Source: Pseudomonadota bacterium
GTDB lineage: Bacteria > Pseudomonadota > Gammaproteobacteria > Burkholderiales > Burkholderiaceae_C
Length of the DNA stretch: 64,000 nucleotides
Assembly: GCA_020161065.1 (NCBI GenBank)
Contig: JAIUPH010000011.1
Coordinates: forward strand, 620,001-684,000
Direction of reading: 5' to 3'
Part shown: positions 10,601 to 19,004 of the stretch, one piece after another
How the letters are laid out: every line of letters begins with the position of its first letter
Numbering within the stretch: position 1 is the stretch's first letter
Notes under the pieces: model-generated
Database searches by the model: none
What the model was told of the DNA's origin: nothing
Seen by the model: the letters and a program-made list of their open reading frames with translations, nothing else
Position numbers and translations under genes: made by a program

Positions 10601-11575
10601 ATGGCCATCAACGAGTGGCGCGCCATCGCCAGCTTTGCCAAGGCCGTCGAGCTGGGCAGCATCCGCCGCGCCGCTGCCGCCCAGGGCGTGACGCCGCAGG
10701 CCACCAGCCAGGCCATCGCCCAGCTCGAAGCGCACCTGGGCGTGCGGCTGTTGCACCGCACGACGCGCAGCCTGGCCTTGACCGACGAGGGCCAGCGCTT
10801 CCTGGAAGCGACGCAGCCCGCGCTGGCCGCGCTGGAGCGCGCCTTGAGCCAGGTGCGCGAAGCGAAGGACGAGATCGCCGGGCCCTTGCGCATCGCCGCG
10901 CCGCGCTCGGCCTTCGTCGGCATCCTGATGCCGCTGCTCGACGAGTTCTGCGGCCGCCACCCCGCGGTGCAGCCCGACGTGCAGCTCGACGACGGCCGCA
11001 GCAACTGGGTGCTCGACCGCATCGACGTCGGCTTTCGCATCGGCGCTTCGGCTGCCGATGGCGTGATCGCCAGGCGGCTGTTCCCGGTGCAGCTGATGAT
11101 CTGCGCGGCGCCGGCCTACCTGCAACGGCACGGCGCGCCGAAGTCGCTGGACGATCTGGCGCAGCACCGCTGCAGCGTCTTTCGCCACCCGGCCACCGGC
11201 CAGGTGCTGCCCTGGCACCTGTTGGTCGACGGCGAGGTGGTGCAGCGCCACGTCGTGCCGGCGCTGTCGACCAACGACGCCGAGCTGGAACTGCAGGCCG
11301 CGCTGGCCGGCCAGGTGCTGGCGCAGATCGCCAACCTCTCGGGCGCCGCGCACATCCGCGCCGGCCGCCTGGTGCCGCTGCTGCTGCAGCACATGACCGA
11401 CGACATCGGCGTGCACCTGTACTACGGCAGCCGCGCCGCGCAGCCGCGGCGCGTGCGCGCCTTCATCGACCTGGCGCTGCAGCGGCTGGTCGATTCGCCG
11501 CTGCACGTGCTGTCGCCCAAGGAGCTGCAGCAGGCCGCCCGCGCGCGCCGGCCACGGCCGCCGCGCCGCGCGTAA
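10601..11575 (+). CDS. LysR-family transcriptional regulator
   Basis: 324 residues. The N-terminal helix-turn-helix (about 5-62) reads EWRAIASFAKAVELGSIRRA, then VTPQATSQAIAQLEAHLGV and LLHRTTRSLALTDEG, typical of LysR. The LysR substrate-binding domain follows (about 90-295: GPLRIAAPRSAFVGILMPLL ... DVGFRIGASAADGVIARRL). It resembles the CrgA/DmlR subgroup, often divergent from oxidoreductase genes, as here. The C-terminus ends in a short basic tail ([12 protein letters not shown]). Regulation of the adjacent AKR in response to an aldehyde or quinone-like inducer is inferred from position and from the box at 10541. Confidence 0.93.
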   Translation: MAINEWRAIASFAKAVELGSIRRAAAAQGVTPQATSQAIAQLEAHLGVRLLHRTTRSLALTDEGQRFLEATQPALAALERALSQVREAKDEIAGPLRIAAPRSAFVGILMPLLDEFCGRHPAVQPDVQLDDGRSNWVLDRIDVGFRIGASAADGVIARRLFPVQLMICAAPAYLQRHGAPKSLDDLAQHRCSVFRHPATGQVLPWHLLVDGEVVQRHVVPALSTNDAELELQAALAGQVLAQIANLSGAAHIRAGRLVPLLLQHMTDDIGVHLYYGSRAAQPRRVRAFIDLALQRLVDSPLHVLSPKELQQAARARRPRPPRRA

Positions 11576-11578
11576 CAT

Positions 11579-11598
11579 TCGATTCATGCCTGAATCGA
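11579..11598. promoter_or_regulatory. 20-bp palindrome (8-4-8) between lysR and rpiR
   Basis: TCGATTCA (11579-11586) and TGAATCGA (11591-11598) are perfect inverted arms around TGCC, beginning 3 bases after the lysR stop and 23 bases before the rpiR start. No T-run follows, so an autoregulatory operator for the RpiR protein seems as likely as a terminator hairpin. Confidence 0.4.
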
Positions 11599-11621
11599 GC
11601 GTTGCAAGCGGAGGACCAGCG

Positions 11622-12503
11622 ATGGATGCCAGGGAACAGATCCTGCAGCGCTTTGCCGGCCTCAGCCCCACGCTGCAGGCCGCGGCGCGCTTCGTGGTCG
11701 ACCATCCGAACGAGGTGGTGGTCGTGTCGATGCGCACGCTGGCCGAGCACGCCGGCGTGCAGCCGGCCACGCTGGTGCGGCTGGCGCAGCAGCTGGGCTA
11801 CGACGGCTGGCCGGCGCTGAAGACGGCCTTCGCACAGGACCTGGGCCTGGGCTCGGATGGCCAGCGCTACGGCCAGCGCGCCCAGCGGCTGGCCGTGCGC
11901 GGCCGCCACGCCGACCTGGTGGGCGAACTGTTCGCCGTGCAGCAGCGCAACCTGGAAGCCACGCAGGCCCATTGCGGCGCTCTGCTGGGCGACGCCGCCC
12001 GGCTGCTCAAGCGCGCGAAGACGGTGCACGTGGCCGGCTTTCGCGCCAGCCACCCGGTGGCGTACGCGCTGTTCTACGGTTATCGGCTGTTCCGCAACAG
12101 CGTGCAGTTGATCGGCGCCCACGCCGGCGGGCTGGACGCCGAGCTGCGCGCCATCGAGCGGCACGACGCCGTCGTCGTCGCCAGCTTCGCGCCGTATTCG
12201 AGCGAATCGGTCACCGTGATCGAGCATGCCCGCGCCGCCGGCGCGCGCGTGGTGGCGCTGACCGACAGCCGCGCCTCGCCGCTGGCGCTGGGCGCCGACC
12301 TGTCGCTGCTGTTCGCGGTGGACAGCCCCTCGTTCTTTCCGTCCGTGGCCGCCGCCGTCGCCTTGACCGAGGCGCTGCTCGAGCAGCTCGTCGCCGACGG
12401 CGGCGAGGCCGTCGCCACCCACATCGGCCGCGTCGAGCGGCAGTTGTTCGACTCCGGCGCCTACCGCGCCGAAGCGGCGCGGCGGCCACCGGCGCCGCGC
12501 TGA
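11622..12503 (+). CDS. RpiR-family transcriptional regulator (first)
   Basis: 293 residues. N-terminal HTH_6 domain (about 1-77: SPTLQAAARFVVDHPNEVVV, SMRTLAEHAGVQPATLVRLA, LGYDGWPALKTAF), then a SIS sugar-isomerase-like domain (about 115-245: VHVAGFRASHPVAYALFYGY, ARVVALTDSRASPLALGADL). The ATG at 11622 follows GGAGG a few bases upstream; an earlier in-frame ATG at 11588 falls inside a palindrome and lacks a site. SIS residues normally bind phosphosugars, but RpiR proteins beside amino-acid transporters are common. It precedes the GltI-like binding-protein gene and probably acts on the operators at 12530-12597. Confidence 0.9.
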   Translation: MDAREQILQRFAGLSPTLQAAARFVVDHPNEVVVVSMRTLAEHAGVQPATLVRLAQQLGYDGWPALKTAFAQDLGLGSDGQRYGQRAQRLAVRGRHADLVGELFAVQQRNLEATQAHCGALLGDAARLLKRAKTVHVAGFRASHPVAYALFYGYRLFRNSVQLIGAHAGGLDAELRAIERHDAVVVASFAPYSSESVTVIEHARAAGARVVALTDSRASPLALGADLSLLFAVDSPSFFPSVAAAVALTEALLEQLVADGGEAVATHIGRVERQLFDSGAYRAEAARRPPAPR

Positions 12504-12529
12504 GGTCGACCACGGCGCGGCGCCGATAC

Positions 12530-12597
12530 AAACGTTTCAACCACCATTGACAAGCGCCGTGTGTTTCATACACTCGCGGTCCCGAAACGAACGTTTC
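12530..12597 (+). promoter_or_regulatory. Promoter and paired operators of the GltI-like binding-protein gene
   Basis: A perfect -35 hexamer TTGACA (12547-12552) is followed 16 bp later by TACACT (12569-12574). It is flanked upstream by the palindrome AAACGTTT (12530-12537) and downstream by GAAACG-AA-CGTTTC (12584-12597). The shared AACGTTTC core recurs about 59 bp apart around the promoter, which suggests a repressor that bridges or occludes it. The RpiR product of the preceding gene is the likely binder. The start codon is at 12612. Confidence 0.55.
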
Positions 12598-12611
12598 CAA
12601 CGCCGCGCACC

Positions 12612-13547
12612 ATGAAACACGCCGCCCCCGCCCGCCGCTCCTTCCCCCTTGCCGGCGCCGCGCTGGCCTGCCTGGCCGCGCTGTCGGCCGCCGGTCCGGC
12701 GCAGGCCGAGTCCGGCGACGTGCTGAAGAAGATCAAGGACAGCGGCGAGATCACGCTCGGCTACCGCGAGGCGTCGATCCCGTTTTCCTACCTGGGCGGC
12801 GACGCGCAGCCGATCGGCTATTCGATCGACCTGTGCAACCGCGTCGTCGACGCCGTCAAGAAGGAACTGAAGCTGCCCAACCTGAAGGTCAACCTGCAGG
12901 CGGTGACTTCGCAGAATCGCATCCCGCTGGTGCAGAACGGCACCGTCACGCTGGAATGCGGCTCGACGGTGAACAACGCCGAGCGCCAGCCGCTGGTGGG
13001 CTTCAGCGTCACCACCTTCGTCGTCGCAACGCGCTTCGTCGGCCGCAAGGCGGCCCATCAGAAGACGGTGGACGACCTGAAGGGTCGGACGGTCGCCGTG
13101 ACCACCGGCACCAACACCGTCAAGCGCGTGCGCGAGTTGAACGAGGCGCGCAAGCTCGGCATGACGCTGGTGAACGGCAAGGACCACGCCGAGTCGATGC
13201 TGCTGGTGACCTCGGGCCGCGCCGACGCCTTCTTCGAAGACGACATCCTGCTCACCGGCATGGCCGCCTCGTCGCAGACGCCGGGCGACTTCGCGCTCAG
13301 CACCGAGGGCTACAGCGTCGACCCCTACGCGCTGATGTTCGCCAAGGGCGACCCCGAGTTCAAGCGCCTGGTCGACGGCACGCTGAAGGGCTTGTTCGCA
13401 TCGGGCGACATCAACCGCATCTACGACAAGTGGTTCACCCGGCCGATCCCGCCGAAGAACATCGTGCTCAACTTCCCGATGGGGGCCACGCTCAAGCAGG
13501 TGATCGCCAAGCCGACCGACTCGCCCGACGCCGCCGACTACAAGTGA
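12612..13547 (+). CDS. GltI-like amino-acid ABC transporter substrate-binding protein (orphan)
   Basis: 311 residues. A Sec signal peptide (basic MKHAAPARRS, hydrophobic core, cleavage after AQA near residue 34) is followed by an SBP_bac_3 domain. The sequence ESGDVLKKIKDSGEITLGYR, SIPFSYLGGDAQPIGYSIDL and GSTVNNAERQ are hallmarks of the glutamate/aspartate (GltI/DEBP) subgroup. No permease or ATPase follows directly; the next genes are the aminotransferase and a CMD protein. The importer genes at 16433-17892 follow a second binding protein, so this one may share them. The promoter and operators sit just upstream. Confidence 0.92.
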   Translation: MKHAAPARRSFPLAGAALACLAALSAAGPAQAESGDVLKKIKDSGEITLGYREASIPFSYLGGDAQPIGYSIDLCNRVVDAVKKELKLPNLKVNLQAVTSQNRIPLVQNGTVTLECGSTVNNAERQPLVGFSVTTFVVATRFVGRKAAHQKTVDDLKGRTVAVTTGTNTVKRVRELNEARKLGMTLVNGKDHAESMLLVTSGRADAFFEDDILLTGMAASSQTPGDFALSTEGYSVDPYALMFAKGDPEFKRLVDGTLKGLFASGDINRIYDKWFTRPIPPKNIVLNFPMGATLKQVIAKPTDSPDAADYK

Positions 13548-13561
13548 ACGCAGCGACCGCC

Positions 13562-14911
13562 ATGAGCAGCAAGGTCATCCACCGCAGCCTGCGCGCCGTG
13601 CCGCCCGTGGCCGTGCGCGGCGAAGGCATCCGCTTGTTCGACCGCGACGGAAAGGCTTATCTCGACGGCAGCGGCGGCGCCGCGGTGTCGTGCCTGGGCC
13701 ATGCCCACCCCGAGGTGCTGGCCGCGCTGCACGCGCAGATCGACCGCCTGGCGTACGCGCACACCGGCTTCTTCACCAGCGAAGTCTCGGAGGCGCTGGC
13801 CGAGCACCTGGTGGCGCACGCGCCGGCGGGGCTGGACCAGGTCTATTTCGTTTCCGGCGGGTCCGAGGCGATCGAGGCCGCACTGAAGCTGGCGCGCCAG
13901 TACGTGGTCGAGGTCGGCCAGCCGCAGCGCACTATGTTCGTCGCCCGCCGGCAGAGCTACCACGGCAACACGCTGGGCGCGCTGGCGGTGGGCGGCAACG
14001 AATGGCGGCGCCAGCAGTTCGCGCCGCTGCTGATCGACGTCGGCCGCGTCTCGCCCTGCTACGAGTACCGCGACCGCCGCGCCGGCGAAAGCCAGGACGG
14101 CTACACGCGGCGGCTGATCGACGAACTCGATGCGCAGTTCCAGGCGCTGGGGCCCGAGCGCGTGATCGCCTTCGTCGCCGAGACGGTGGTCGGCGCCACC
14201 GCCGGCGCGCTGCCGCCGACGCCGGGCTACTTCCGCGGCGTGCGCGCACTGTGCGACCGCTACGGCATCCTCTTCATCGCCGACGAGGTGATGTGCGGCA
14301 TGGGCCGCACCGGCACGCTGCACGCGGTGGAGCAGGAAGGCGTCACGCCCGACCTGCTGGTCATCGCCAAGGGGCTGGGCGGCGGCTACCAGCCGATCGG
14401 CGCGGTGCTGGCCAGCGGCGCCATCGTCGACGCCGTGCGCCGCGGCAGCGGCCTCTTCCAGCACGGCCACACCTACATTGGGCACCCCACCGCGGCGGCG
14501 GCGGCGCTGGCGGTGCAGCAGGTCATCCAGCGCGACGGGCTGCTGGCCGCGGTGCGCGAGCGCGGCGCGCAGTTGCGCCAGGCGCTGGACGCGCGGCTGG
14601 GCGCCAACCCCCATGTCGGCGACATCCGCGGCCGGGGCCTCTTCATGGGCGTCGAGCTGGTGCGCGACCGCGAGACCAAGGCGCCGTTCGACCCCGCGCT
14701 CAAGCTGCACGCGCGCATCAAGGCGCAGGCCTTCGCCAACGGCCTGATGGTCTACCCGATGGGCGGCACCATTGATGGCCGCCTGGGCGACCACGTGCTG
14801 ATCGCGCCGCCCTTCATCTCGACGGCAGCCGACATCGACGAGATCGTCGACCGGCTGGCGCGGTCGATCGGCGAGGTGCTGCAAGGCCTGCCGGCGAAGG
14901 AGCGTTCATGA
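13562..14911 (+). CDS. Class III (omega-type) PLP-dependent aminotransferase
   Basis: 449 residues. Class III signatures: FVSGGSEAIEAALKLARQY, the SYHGNTLGAL loop, LFIADEVMCGMGRTG with the pyridine-binding Asp241, and VIAKGLGGGYQPIGAV with the Schiff-base Lys270. The small-ligand end GDIRGRGLFMGVELVRD is intact. These enzymes move an amino group from omega-amino acids, polyamines or similar donors to a keto acid. It starts 14 bp after the binding-protein gene and overlaps the CMD gene by 4 bases. Placement between two amino-acid-type binding proteins suggests that it breaks down the imported compound. Exact substrate unknown. Confidence 0.92.
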   Translation: MSSKVIHRSLRAVPPVAVRGEGIRLFDRDGKAYLDGSGGAAVSCLGHAHPEVLAALHAQIDRLAYAHTGFFTSEVSEALAEHLVAHAPAGLDQVYFVSGGSEAIEAALKLARQYVVEVGQPQRTMFVARRQSYHGNTLGALAVGGNEWRRQQFAPLLIDVGRVSPCYEYRDRRAGESQDGYTRRLIDELDAQFQALGPERVIAFVAETVVGATAGALPPTPGYFRGVRALCDRYGILFIADEVMCGMGRTGTLHAVEQEGVTPDLLVIAKGLGGGYQPIGAVLASGAIVDAVRRGSGLFQHGHTYIGHPTAAAAALAVQQVIQRDGLLAAVRERGAQLRQALDARLGANPHVGDIRGRGLFMGVELVRDRETKAPFDPALKLHARIKAQAFANGLMVYPMGGTIDGRLGDHVLIAPPFISTAADIDEIVDRLARSIGEVLQGLPAKERS

Positions 14912-15474
14912 ACGAAGACCGCCTGCCGCCGCTGCCCGAATCGCAGTGGAGCGAGCAGCAGCGCGCCGAAGCGCGCGCGGTGATCGACGGCCCGCGCGGC
15001 GCGCTGGTCTCGCCTTTCGTGCCCTTGCTGCGCAGCCCCGAGCTGATGGGCCACGCGCAGCGCATGGGCGAGTACCTGCGCTACCGCAGCGCCATCGGCC
15101 TGCGGCTGTCGGAGCTGGCCATCCTGGTCACGGCGCGGCACTGGTCGCAGCCGGTGGAGTGGGCCATCCACGCGCCGATCGCGGCGCGCGAAGGCATCGC
15201 GCCGGAAGCCATCGCCGCCATCGCCGAAGGCCGCGACCCCGCGCCGCTGCGCGACGATGAACAGCTCGTGCACGACTTCTGCACCGAGCTGCACCGCGCG
15301 CAGTCGATCAGCGACCCCACCTGGGCGCGCGCCGTCGCGCGCTGGGGCGAGCAAGGCGTGATCGACCTCATCGCCATCAACGGCTACTACGCCTTGCTGT
15401 CGATGGTGATGAACGCCGCACGCACCGCCGTGCCGGCGTCCAGCGCGCCGCCGCTGCCGCCGTTGCCGCGCTGA
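14908..15474 (+). CDS. Carboxymuconolactone decarboxylase (CMD/AhpD-like) family protein
   Basis: 188 residues, all alpha. The core YRSAIGLRLSELAILVTARH, then WAIHAPIAAREGIAPEAI, matches the CMD fold of 4-carboxymuconolactone decarboxylase-like proteins. The CxxC of AhpD peroxidases is absent (WSQPVEW in its place), so a redox role is unlikely. It overlaps the aminotransferase by 4 bases and ends the first transcription unit of this island. A role on the transamination product (decarboxylation or lactone chemistry) is only an inference from position. The C-terminus is a low-complexity run of Pro/Ala/Leu. Confidence 0.85.
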   Translation: MNEDRLPPLPESQWSEQQRAEARAVIDGPRGALVSPFVPLLRSPELMGHAQRMGEYLRYRSAIGLRLSELAILVTARHWSQPVEWAIHAPIAAREGIAPEAIAAIAEGRDPAPLRDDEQLVHDFCTELHRAQSISDPTWARAVARWGEQGVIDLIAINGYYALLSMVMNAARTAVPASSAPPLPPLPR

Positions 15475-15542
15475 ACGGCGTCCGCCGCGCGGCCTGGCGC
15501 GGCCTGGCGCGGCGTGACGTGGCGTTGCCTGGCCTCGGTCCG

Positions 15543-15617
15543 TGCAAATCCGATTGCGCTTGCCTCATCAATGCAAGTACATTTGCACTCATGCTGCTGA
15601 TGCAAATCCGCTTGCGC
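15543..15617. promoter_or_regulatory. Triple operator array: three TGCAA-N6-TTGC sites at 29-bp spacing
   Basis: Interrupted palindromes TGCAA-N6-TTGC begin at 15543, 15572 and 15601, exactly 29 bp apart. Copies 1 and 3 share TGCAAATCCG(A/C)TTGCGC; the middle copy is TGCAAGTACATTTGCA. A possible promoter TTGCGC (15554-15559) to TACATT (15578-15583) with an 18-bp spacer lies across copies 1 and 2. The array ends 41 bases before the start of the second binding-protein gene. Repression of the importer operon by one of the RpiR regulators is the simplest reading. Confidence 0.6.
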
Positions 15618-15658
15618 ATCGGCGGCAGCCCTCCCCCTCGTTCCCGAAAGGACCTTCG

Positions 15659-16408
15659 ATGAACTCGCTTCTTGCCCGCCTTGCCGCCGCGGCGCTGACC
15701 GCGGCCGCCCTGTTCGGCCCGGCTGCCCACGCCGAGACCCTGGTCGTCGCGGTCGACACCGCCTTCGTGCCCTTCGAGTTCAAGCAGGGCGACAAGTACG
15801 TCGGCTTCGACATCGACCTGTGGGACGCCGTCGCCAAGGAACTGAAGCTCGACTACAAGCTGCAGCCGATGGACTTCAACGGCATCCTGCCGGCGCTGCA
15901 GACCAAGAACGTCGACGTCGGCCTGGCCGGCATCACGATCAAGGACGAGCGCAAGAAGGTGATCGACTTCTCCGATGGCTACTACGACAGCGGCTTCCTG
16001 CTGATGGTGGCGGCCGACAGCCCGATCAAGGGCGCGGCCGACCTCAAGGGCAAGGCACTGGCCATCAAGACCGGCACCTCGGCGGCCGACTACGCCAAGG
16101 CCAACTTCGCCGGCACCGAGTTGCGCCAGTTCCCCAACATCGACAACGCCTACCTCGAACTGGCCACCGGCCGCGTCGACGCCGCGATGCACGACACGCC
16201 CAACGTGCTGTACTACGTGGCCACCGCCGGCAAGGGCAAGGTCAAGGCGGTGGGTGCGCAGATGATGGCGCACCAGTACGGCATCGCCTTCCCCAAGGGC
16301 AGCCCGCTGGTGGCCAAGGTCAACGGCGCGCTGGCCAAGGTCAAGGCCGATGGCCGCTACGCCGCGATCTACAAGAAGTGGTTCGGCACCGAACCGCCCA
16401 AGCCCTGA
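15659..16408 (+). CDS. GlnH-type polar amino-acid ABC transporter substrate-binding protein
   Basis: 249 residues. Signal peptide [20 protein letters not shown] with cleavage after AHA, then SBP_bac_3: [69 protein letters not shown]. This is the GlnH/HisJ-like pattern including the ligand-carboxylate Arg and Asp region ([21 protein letters not shown]). An AGGA site precedes the ATG at 15659. The permease and ATPase genes follow directly, so this is the cognate receptor of the importer. Control is likely through the three operators just upstream. Confidence 0.93.
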   Translation: MNSLLARLAAAALTAAALFGPAAHAETLVVAVDTAFVPFEFKQGDKYVGFDIDLWDAVAKELKLDYKLQPMDFNGILPALQTKNVDVGLAGITIKDERKKVIDFSDGYYDSGFLLMVAADSPIKGAADLKGKALAIKTGTSAADYAKANFAGTELRQFPNIDNAYLELATGRVDAAMHDTPNVLYYVATAGKGKVKAVGAQMMAHQYGIAFPKGSPLVAKVNGALAKVKADGRYAAIYKKWFGTEPPKP

Positions 16409-16432
16409 TCGCGCGGCCGCCCGGAGACTGCG

Positions 16433-17089
16433 GTGGACTTCGACTGGTCGGTGATCGGGCAGGCACTGCCGGCCTTGCTGCAAGGCGCCAAGCTGACGGT
16501 GCTGATCGCGCTGGCCGGCCTCGCCGGCGGCGTGCTGGTGGGCTTGCTGTTCGGGCTGATGCGGGCCTACGGCAACCGCTTCGTCGCGCTGCTGGCGGCG
16601 GTGTACGTCGAGTTCGTGCGCGGCACGCCCATCGTCGTGCAGGTGATGTTCATCTACTTCGCGCTGCCGGTGCTGATGGGCATCCGCGTCGACCCGATGA
16701 CGGCGGCCGTGGTCTCCATCATCGTCAACGCCGGCGCCTACATCTCGGAGATCGTGCGCGGCGCCTTCCAGTCGGTGCCCAAGGGCCTGAGCGAGGCCGG
16801 CCTGGCGATGGGCCTGGCGCGCTGGCGGGTGCTGGCCTTCGTGGTCGGACCGGTGGCCTTCCGGCGCATGATTCCGCCGCTGGGCAACCAGTTCATCGTC
16901 AGCCTGAAGGACACCTCGCTGTTCATCGTGATCGGCGTCGGCGAGCTGACGCGCCAGGGCCAGGAGATCATGGCCGCCAACTTCCGCGCCGTCGAGATCT
17001 GGTCGGCGGTGGCGGTGATCTACCTGGCGATGATCGGCGTGCTGACGCTGATGTTGCACGGCATCGAACGGCGGATGCGCATCCTATGA
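16433..17089 (+). CDS. GlnP-type amino-acid ABC transporter permease
   Basis: 218 residues with about five membrane helices. The HisMQ/GlnP signature [20 protein letters not shown] is present, and the EAA loop reads [20 protein letters not shown]. The C-terminal motif [20 protein letters not shown] is typical of the family. The start is GTG at 16433, preceded by CCGGAGAC; no ATG fits better. It overlaps the ATPase gene by 4 bases (ATGA). Only one permease is encoded, so the pore is probably a homodimer. Confidence 0.92.
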   Translation: MDFDWSVIGQALPALLQGAKLTVLIALAGLAGGVLVGLLFGLMRAYGNRFVALLAAVYVEFVRGTPIVVQVMFIYFALPVLMGIRVDPMTAAVVSIIVNAGAYISEIVRGAFQSVPKGLSEAGLAMGLARWRVLAFVVGPVAFRRMIPPLGNQFIVSLKDTSLFIVIGVGELTRQGQEIMAANFRAVEIWSAVAVIYLAMIGVLTLMLHGIERRMRIL

Positions 17090-17892
17090 ACACCCCAGAG
17101 GTCGGGCCGCGCCCGAGCCAAGCCCCGCGAGGGCCGGATCGCCCGGCAGCGCCGGATCGTCCCGAGACCATGGTCGAGTTCGCCGCCGTCTCCAAGCGCT
17201 TCGGCGCCACCGTCGTGCTCGACCGCGTCGACCTGCGCATCCACGCCGGCGAGGTGGTGGTGCTGATCGGCCCCTCGGGCTCGGGCAAGTCGACGCTGCT
17301 TCGCTGCATCAACGCGCTGGAGCCGATCAGCGGCGGCGAACTGCACGTCGACGGCCTCAGCGTGCGCGGCAGCCAGGCGCAGTTGCGCGCCATCCGGCAG
17401 GAAGCCGGCATGGTGTTCCAGCAGTTCAACCTGTTCCCGCAGATGACGGCGCTGCAGAACGTGGCCTTCGGGCCGCGGCAGGTGCGCGGCACGCCCAAGG
17501 CCGAGGCCGAGGAACAGGCGCGCGCGCTGCTGGCCAAGGTGGGCCTGGCCGACCGCGCCGGCCACTACCCGAGCGAGCTGTCGGGCGGGCAGCAGCAGCG
17601 CGTGGCCATCGCCCGCGCGCTGGCGGTGCGGCCCAAGCTGATGCTGTTCGACGAGCCCACGTCGGCGCTGGACCCCGAACTGCGCCAGGAGGTGCTGCGC
17701 GTGATGCAGGCGCTGGCCGAGGAAGGCATGACGATGGTGGTGGTGACGCACGAGATGGCGTTCGCACGCAAGGTCGGCACGCGGCTGATCTTCATGGAAG
17801 GCGGCCGCATCGCCGTCGACGGCCCGCCCGTCGCGCTGCTGGACGACCCGCCCAACCAGCGCCTGCGCGACTTCCTGCAACACGTCGACTAG
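17086..17892 (+). CDS. GlnQ-type amino-acid ABC transporter ATP-binding protein
   Basis: 268 residues. Walker [10 protein letters not shown] at about 62-70, Q-loop [20 protein letters not shown] signature LSGGQQQR, Walker [15 protein letters not shown] and the switch His in [13 protein letters not shown]. All catalytic elements are intact. A Pro-rich leader of about 28 residues precedes the usual start, so initiation at the later ATG (residue 29) is possible; I kept the first because it overlaps the permease stop. It powers the importer formed with the two preceding genes. The C45 hydrolase gene follows after 2 bp, in the same operon. Confidence 0.94.
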   Translation: MNTPEVGPRPSQAPRGPDRPAAPDRPETMVEFAAVSKRFGATVVLDRVDLRIHAGEVVVLIGPSGSGKSTLLRCINALEPISGGELHVDGLSVRGSQAQLRAIRQEAGMVFQQFNLFPQMTALQNVAFGPRQVRGTPKAEAEEQARALLAKVGLADRAGHYPSELSGGQQQRVAIARALAVRPKLMLFDEPTSALDPELRQEVLRVMQALAEEGMTMVVVTHEMAFARKVGTRLIFMEGGRIAVDGPPVALLDDPPNQRLRDFLQHVD

Positions 17893-17894
17893 CG

Positions 17895-18983
17895 ATGGCC
17901 CGTCTGTCCTATCTGCGCATCGCAGGCGCGCCCTTCGATGCCGGCTTCGCGCTGGGCCGCTTCGGCGCCGCGGCGGTGCACGCCTACCGGCTGCAAAGCC
18001 CGGCCTGGGCCGGCGTGATGCGCTGGCGCGGCAGCGCCCCGGCCGCGGCCATGGCCGCGCTGGTGCAAGAACGCTTCCCGCGCATCTGGGCCGAGCTGCA
18101 AGGCCTGGCCCAGGGCCTGGAACTGCCCTTCGACGAGGTGCTGCTGTGGAACTGCCGCGGCGACCTGTGGGCGCTGGCGCCCGACGGCTGCACCACCGTG
18201 CAGATACCCGGCGCGGCCGGCTGGGCCATCGCCCACAACGAAGACGGCGACCCGCGCTTCGCGGGCCATTGCGCGCTGGCCGAATGCGCGATCGACGGCA
18301 GCCCGCCGTTCGCCGCCTTCGTCTACCCCGGCTCGCTGGCCGGCCACACCTTCGCGGTGACCGCCGCCGGCCTGGCGATGACGGTCAACAACCTGCGCCT
18401 GCGCGAGGCCGATGCCGGCGTGCCGCGCATGGTGCTGACGCGCGCGCTGCTCGACGCGCCCAGCCTGCCGGCCGCGGTGGAACTGCTGCAGCGGCAGCCG
18501 CGCGCCGGCGGCTTCCACCTGACGCTGGCGCACCGCGACAGCGCCGAGTTGCTGAGCGTGGAGTTCGGCTCGCGCGCCTGCTCGGTGCGCGCCGTCACGG
18601 CGCCGAGCGTGCACGCCAACCATGCCTTGCAGCCGGCGCTGTGCGAGCGGCCGCAGCTGGTCACCGGCTCGTCGGGCCAGCGGCAGCGGCGCGGCGAGGC
18701 GCTGCTGGCCCAGGCCGCGGCCGCCGGCGTCGCGGTCGACGCGCTGGCGATCCTGGGCGACGCCGAGCAGCCGCGCTTTCCCATCCACCGCAGCGCCGCC
18801 GACGACGAGGACGCCGAGAACACGCTGGCCACCGCGCTGATCGCCGTGCAGTCGGTGCGGTCCGTCCCGTCCGTGCCGTCCGTGCGGTCCGTGCCGTGCG
18901 CGCAGATCGTCTGGCAGGTGCACGAGCACCCGCTGCAGCCGCCGGTCTTCCGCATGGTCGGTGCCGCTAAGCTGCGCGGCTGA
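17895..18983 (+). CDS. C45-family autoproteolytic acyltransferase/hydrolase
   Basis: 362 residues, Ntn-hydrolase of the acyl-CoA:6-aminopenicillanate acyltransferase family. The sequence [22 protein letters not shown] contains the self-cleavage point expected between Gly98 and Cys99, with Cys99 as nucleophile. [11 protein letters not shown] follows in the usual place, then a long beta-rich core ending MTVNNL...[12 protein letters not shown]. Family members hydrolyse or transfer amide-linked acyl groups (penicillin side chains, carcinine-like dipeptides). It is the fourth gene of the importer operon, so the imported compound is probably an amide or acylated amine. Near the C-terminus five 9-bp tandem units (18855-18899) encode a V-R/P-S repeat. 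Confidence 0.82.
   Translation: MARLSYLRIAGAPFDAGFALGRFGAAAVHAYRLQSPAWAGVMRWRGSAPAAAMAALVQERFPRIWAELQGLAQGLELPFDEVLLWNCRGDLWALAPDGCTTVQIPGAAGWAIAHNEDGDPRFAGHCALAECAIDGSPPFAAFVYPGSLAGHTFAVTAAGLAMTVNNLRLREADAGVPRMVLTRALLDAPSLPAAVELLQRQPRAGGFHLTLAHRDSAELLSVEFGSRACSVRAVTAPSVHANHALQPALCERPQLVTGSSGQRQRRGEALLAQAAAAGVAVDALAILGDAEQPRFPIHRSAADDEDAENTLATALIAVQSVRSVPSVPSVRSVPCAQIVWQVHEHPLQPPVFRMVGAAKLRG
18855..18899 (+). repeat. Five 9-bp tandem repeats inside the C45 gene
   Basis: Units GTGCGGTCC, GTCCCGTCC, GTGCCGTCC, GTGCGGTCC and GTGCCGTGC follow without gaps and keep the frame, encoding [15 protein letters not shown] in a loop near the C-terminus. Copy number could vary without breaking the frame. 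Confidence 0.85.
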
Positions 18984-19004
18984 CCCGACCGCCGCCGCCA
19001 GCCC

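Noticed and set aside
15543-15617. The 29-bp periodic repeats as a CRISPR array
   Set aside because: There are only three copies, the repeats are abutting palindromes with no unique spacers, and no cas genes are present.
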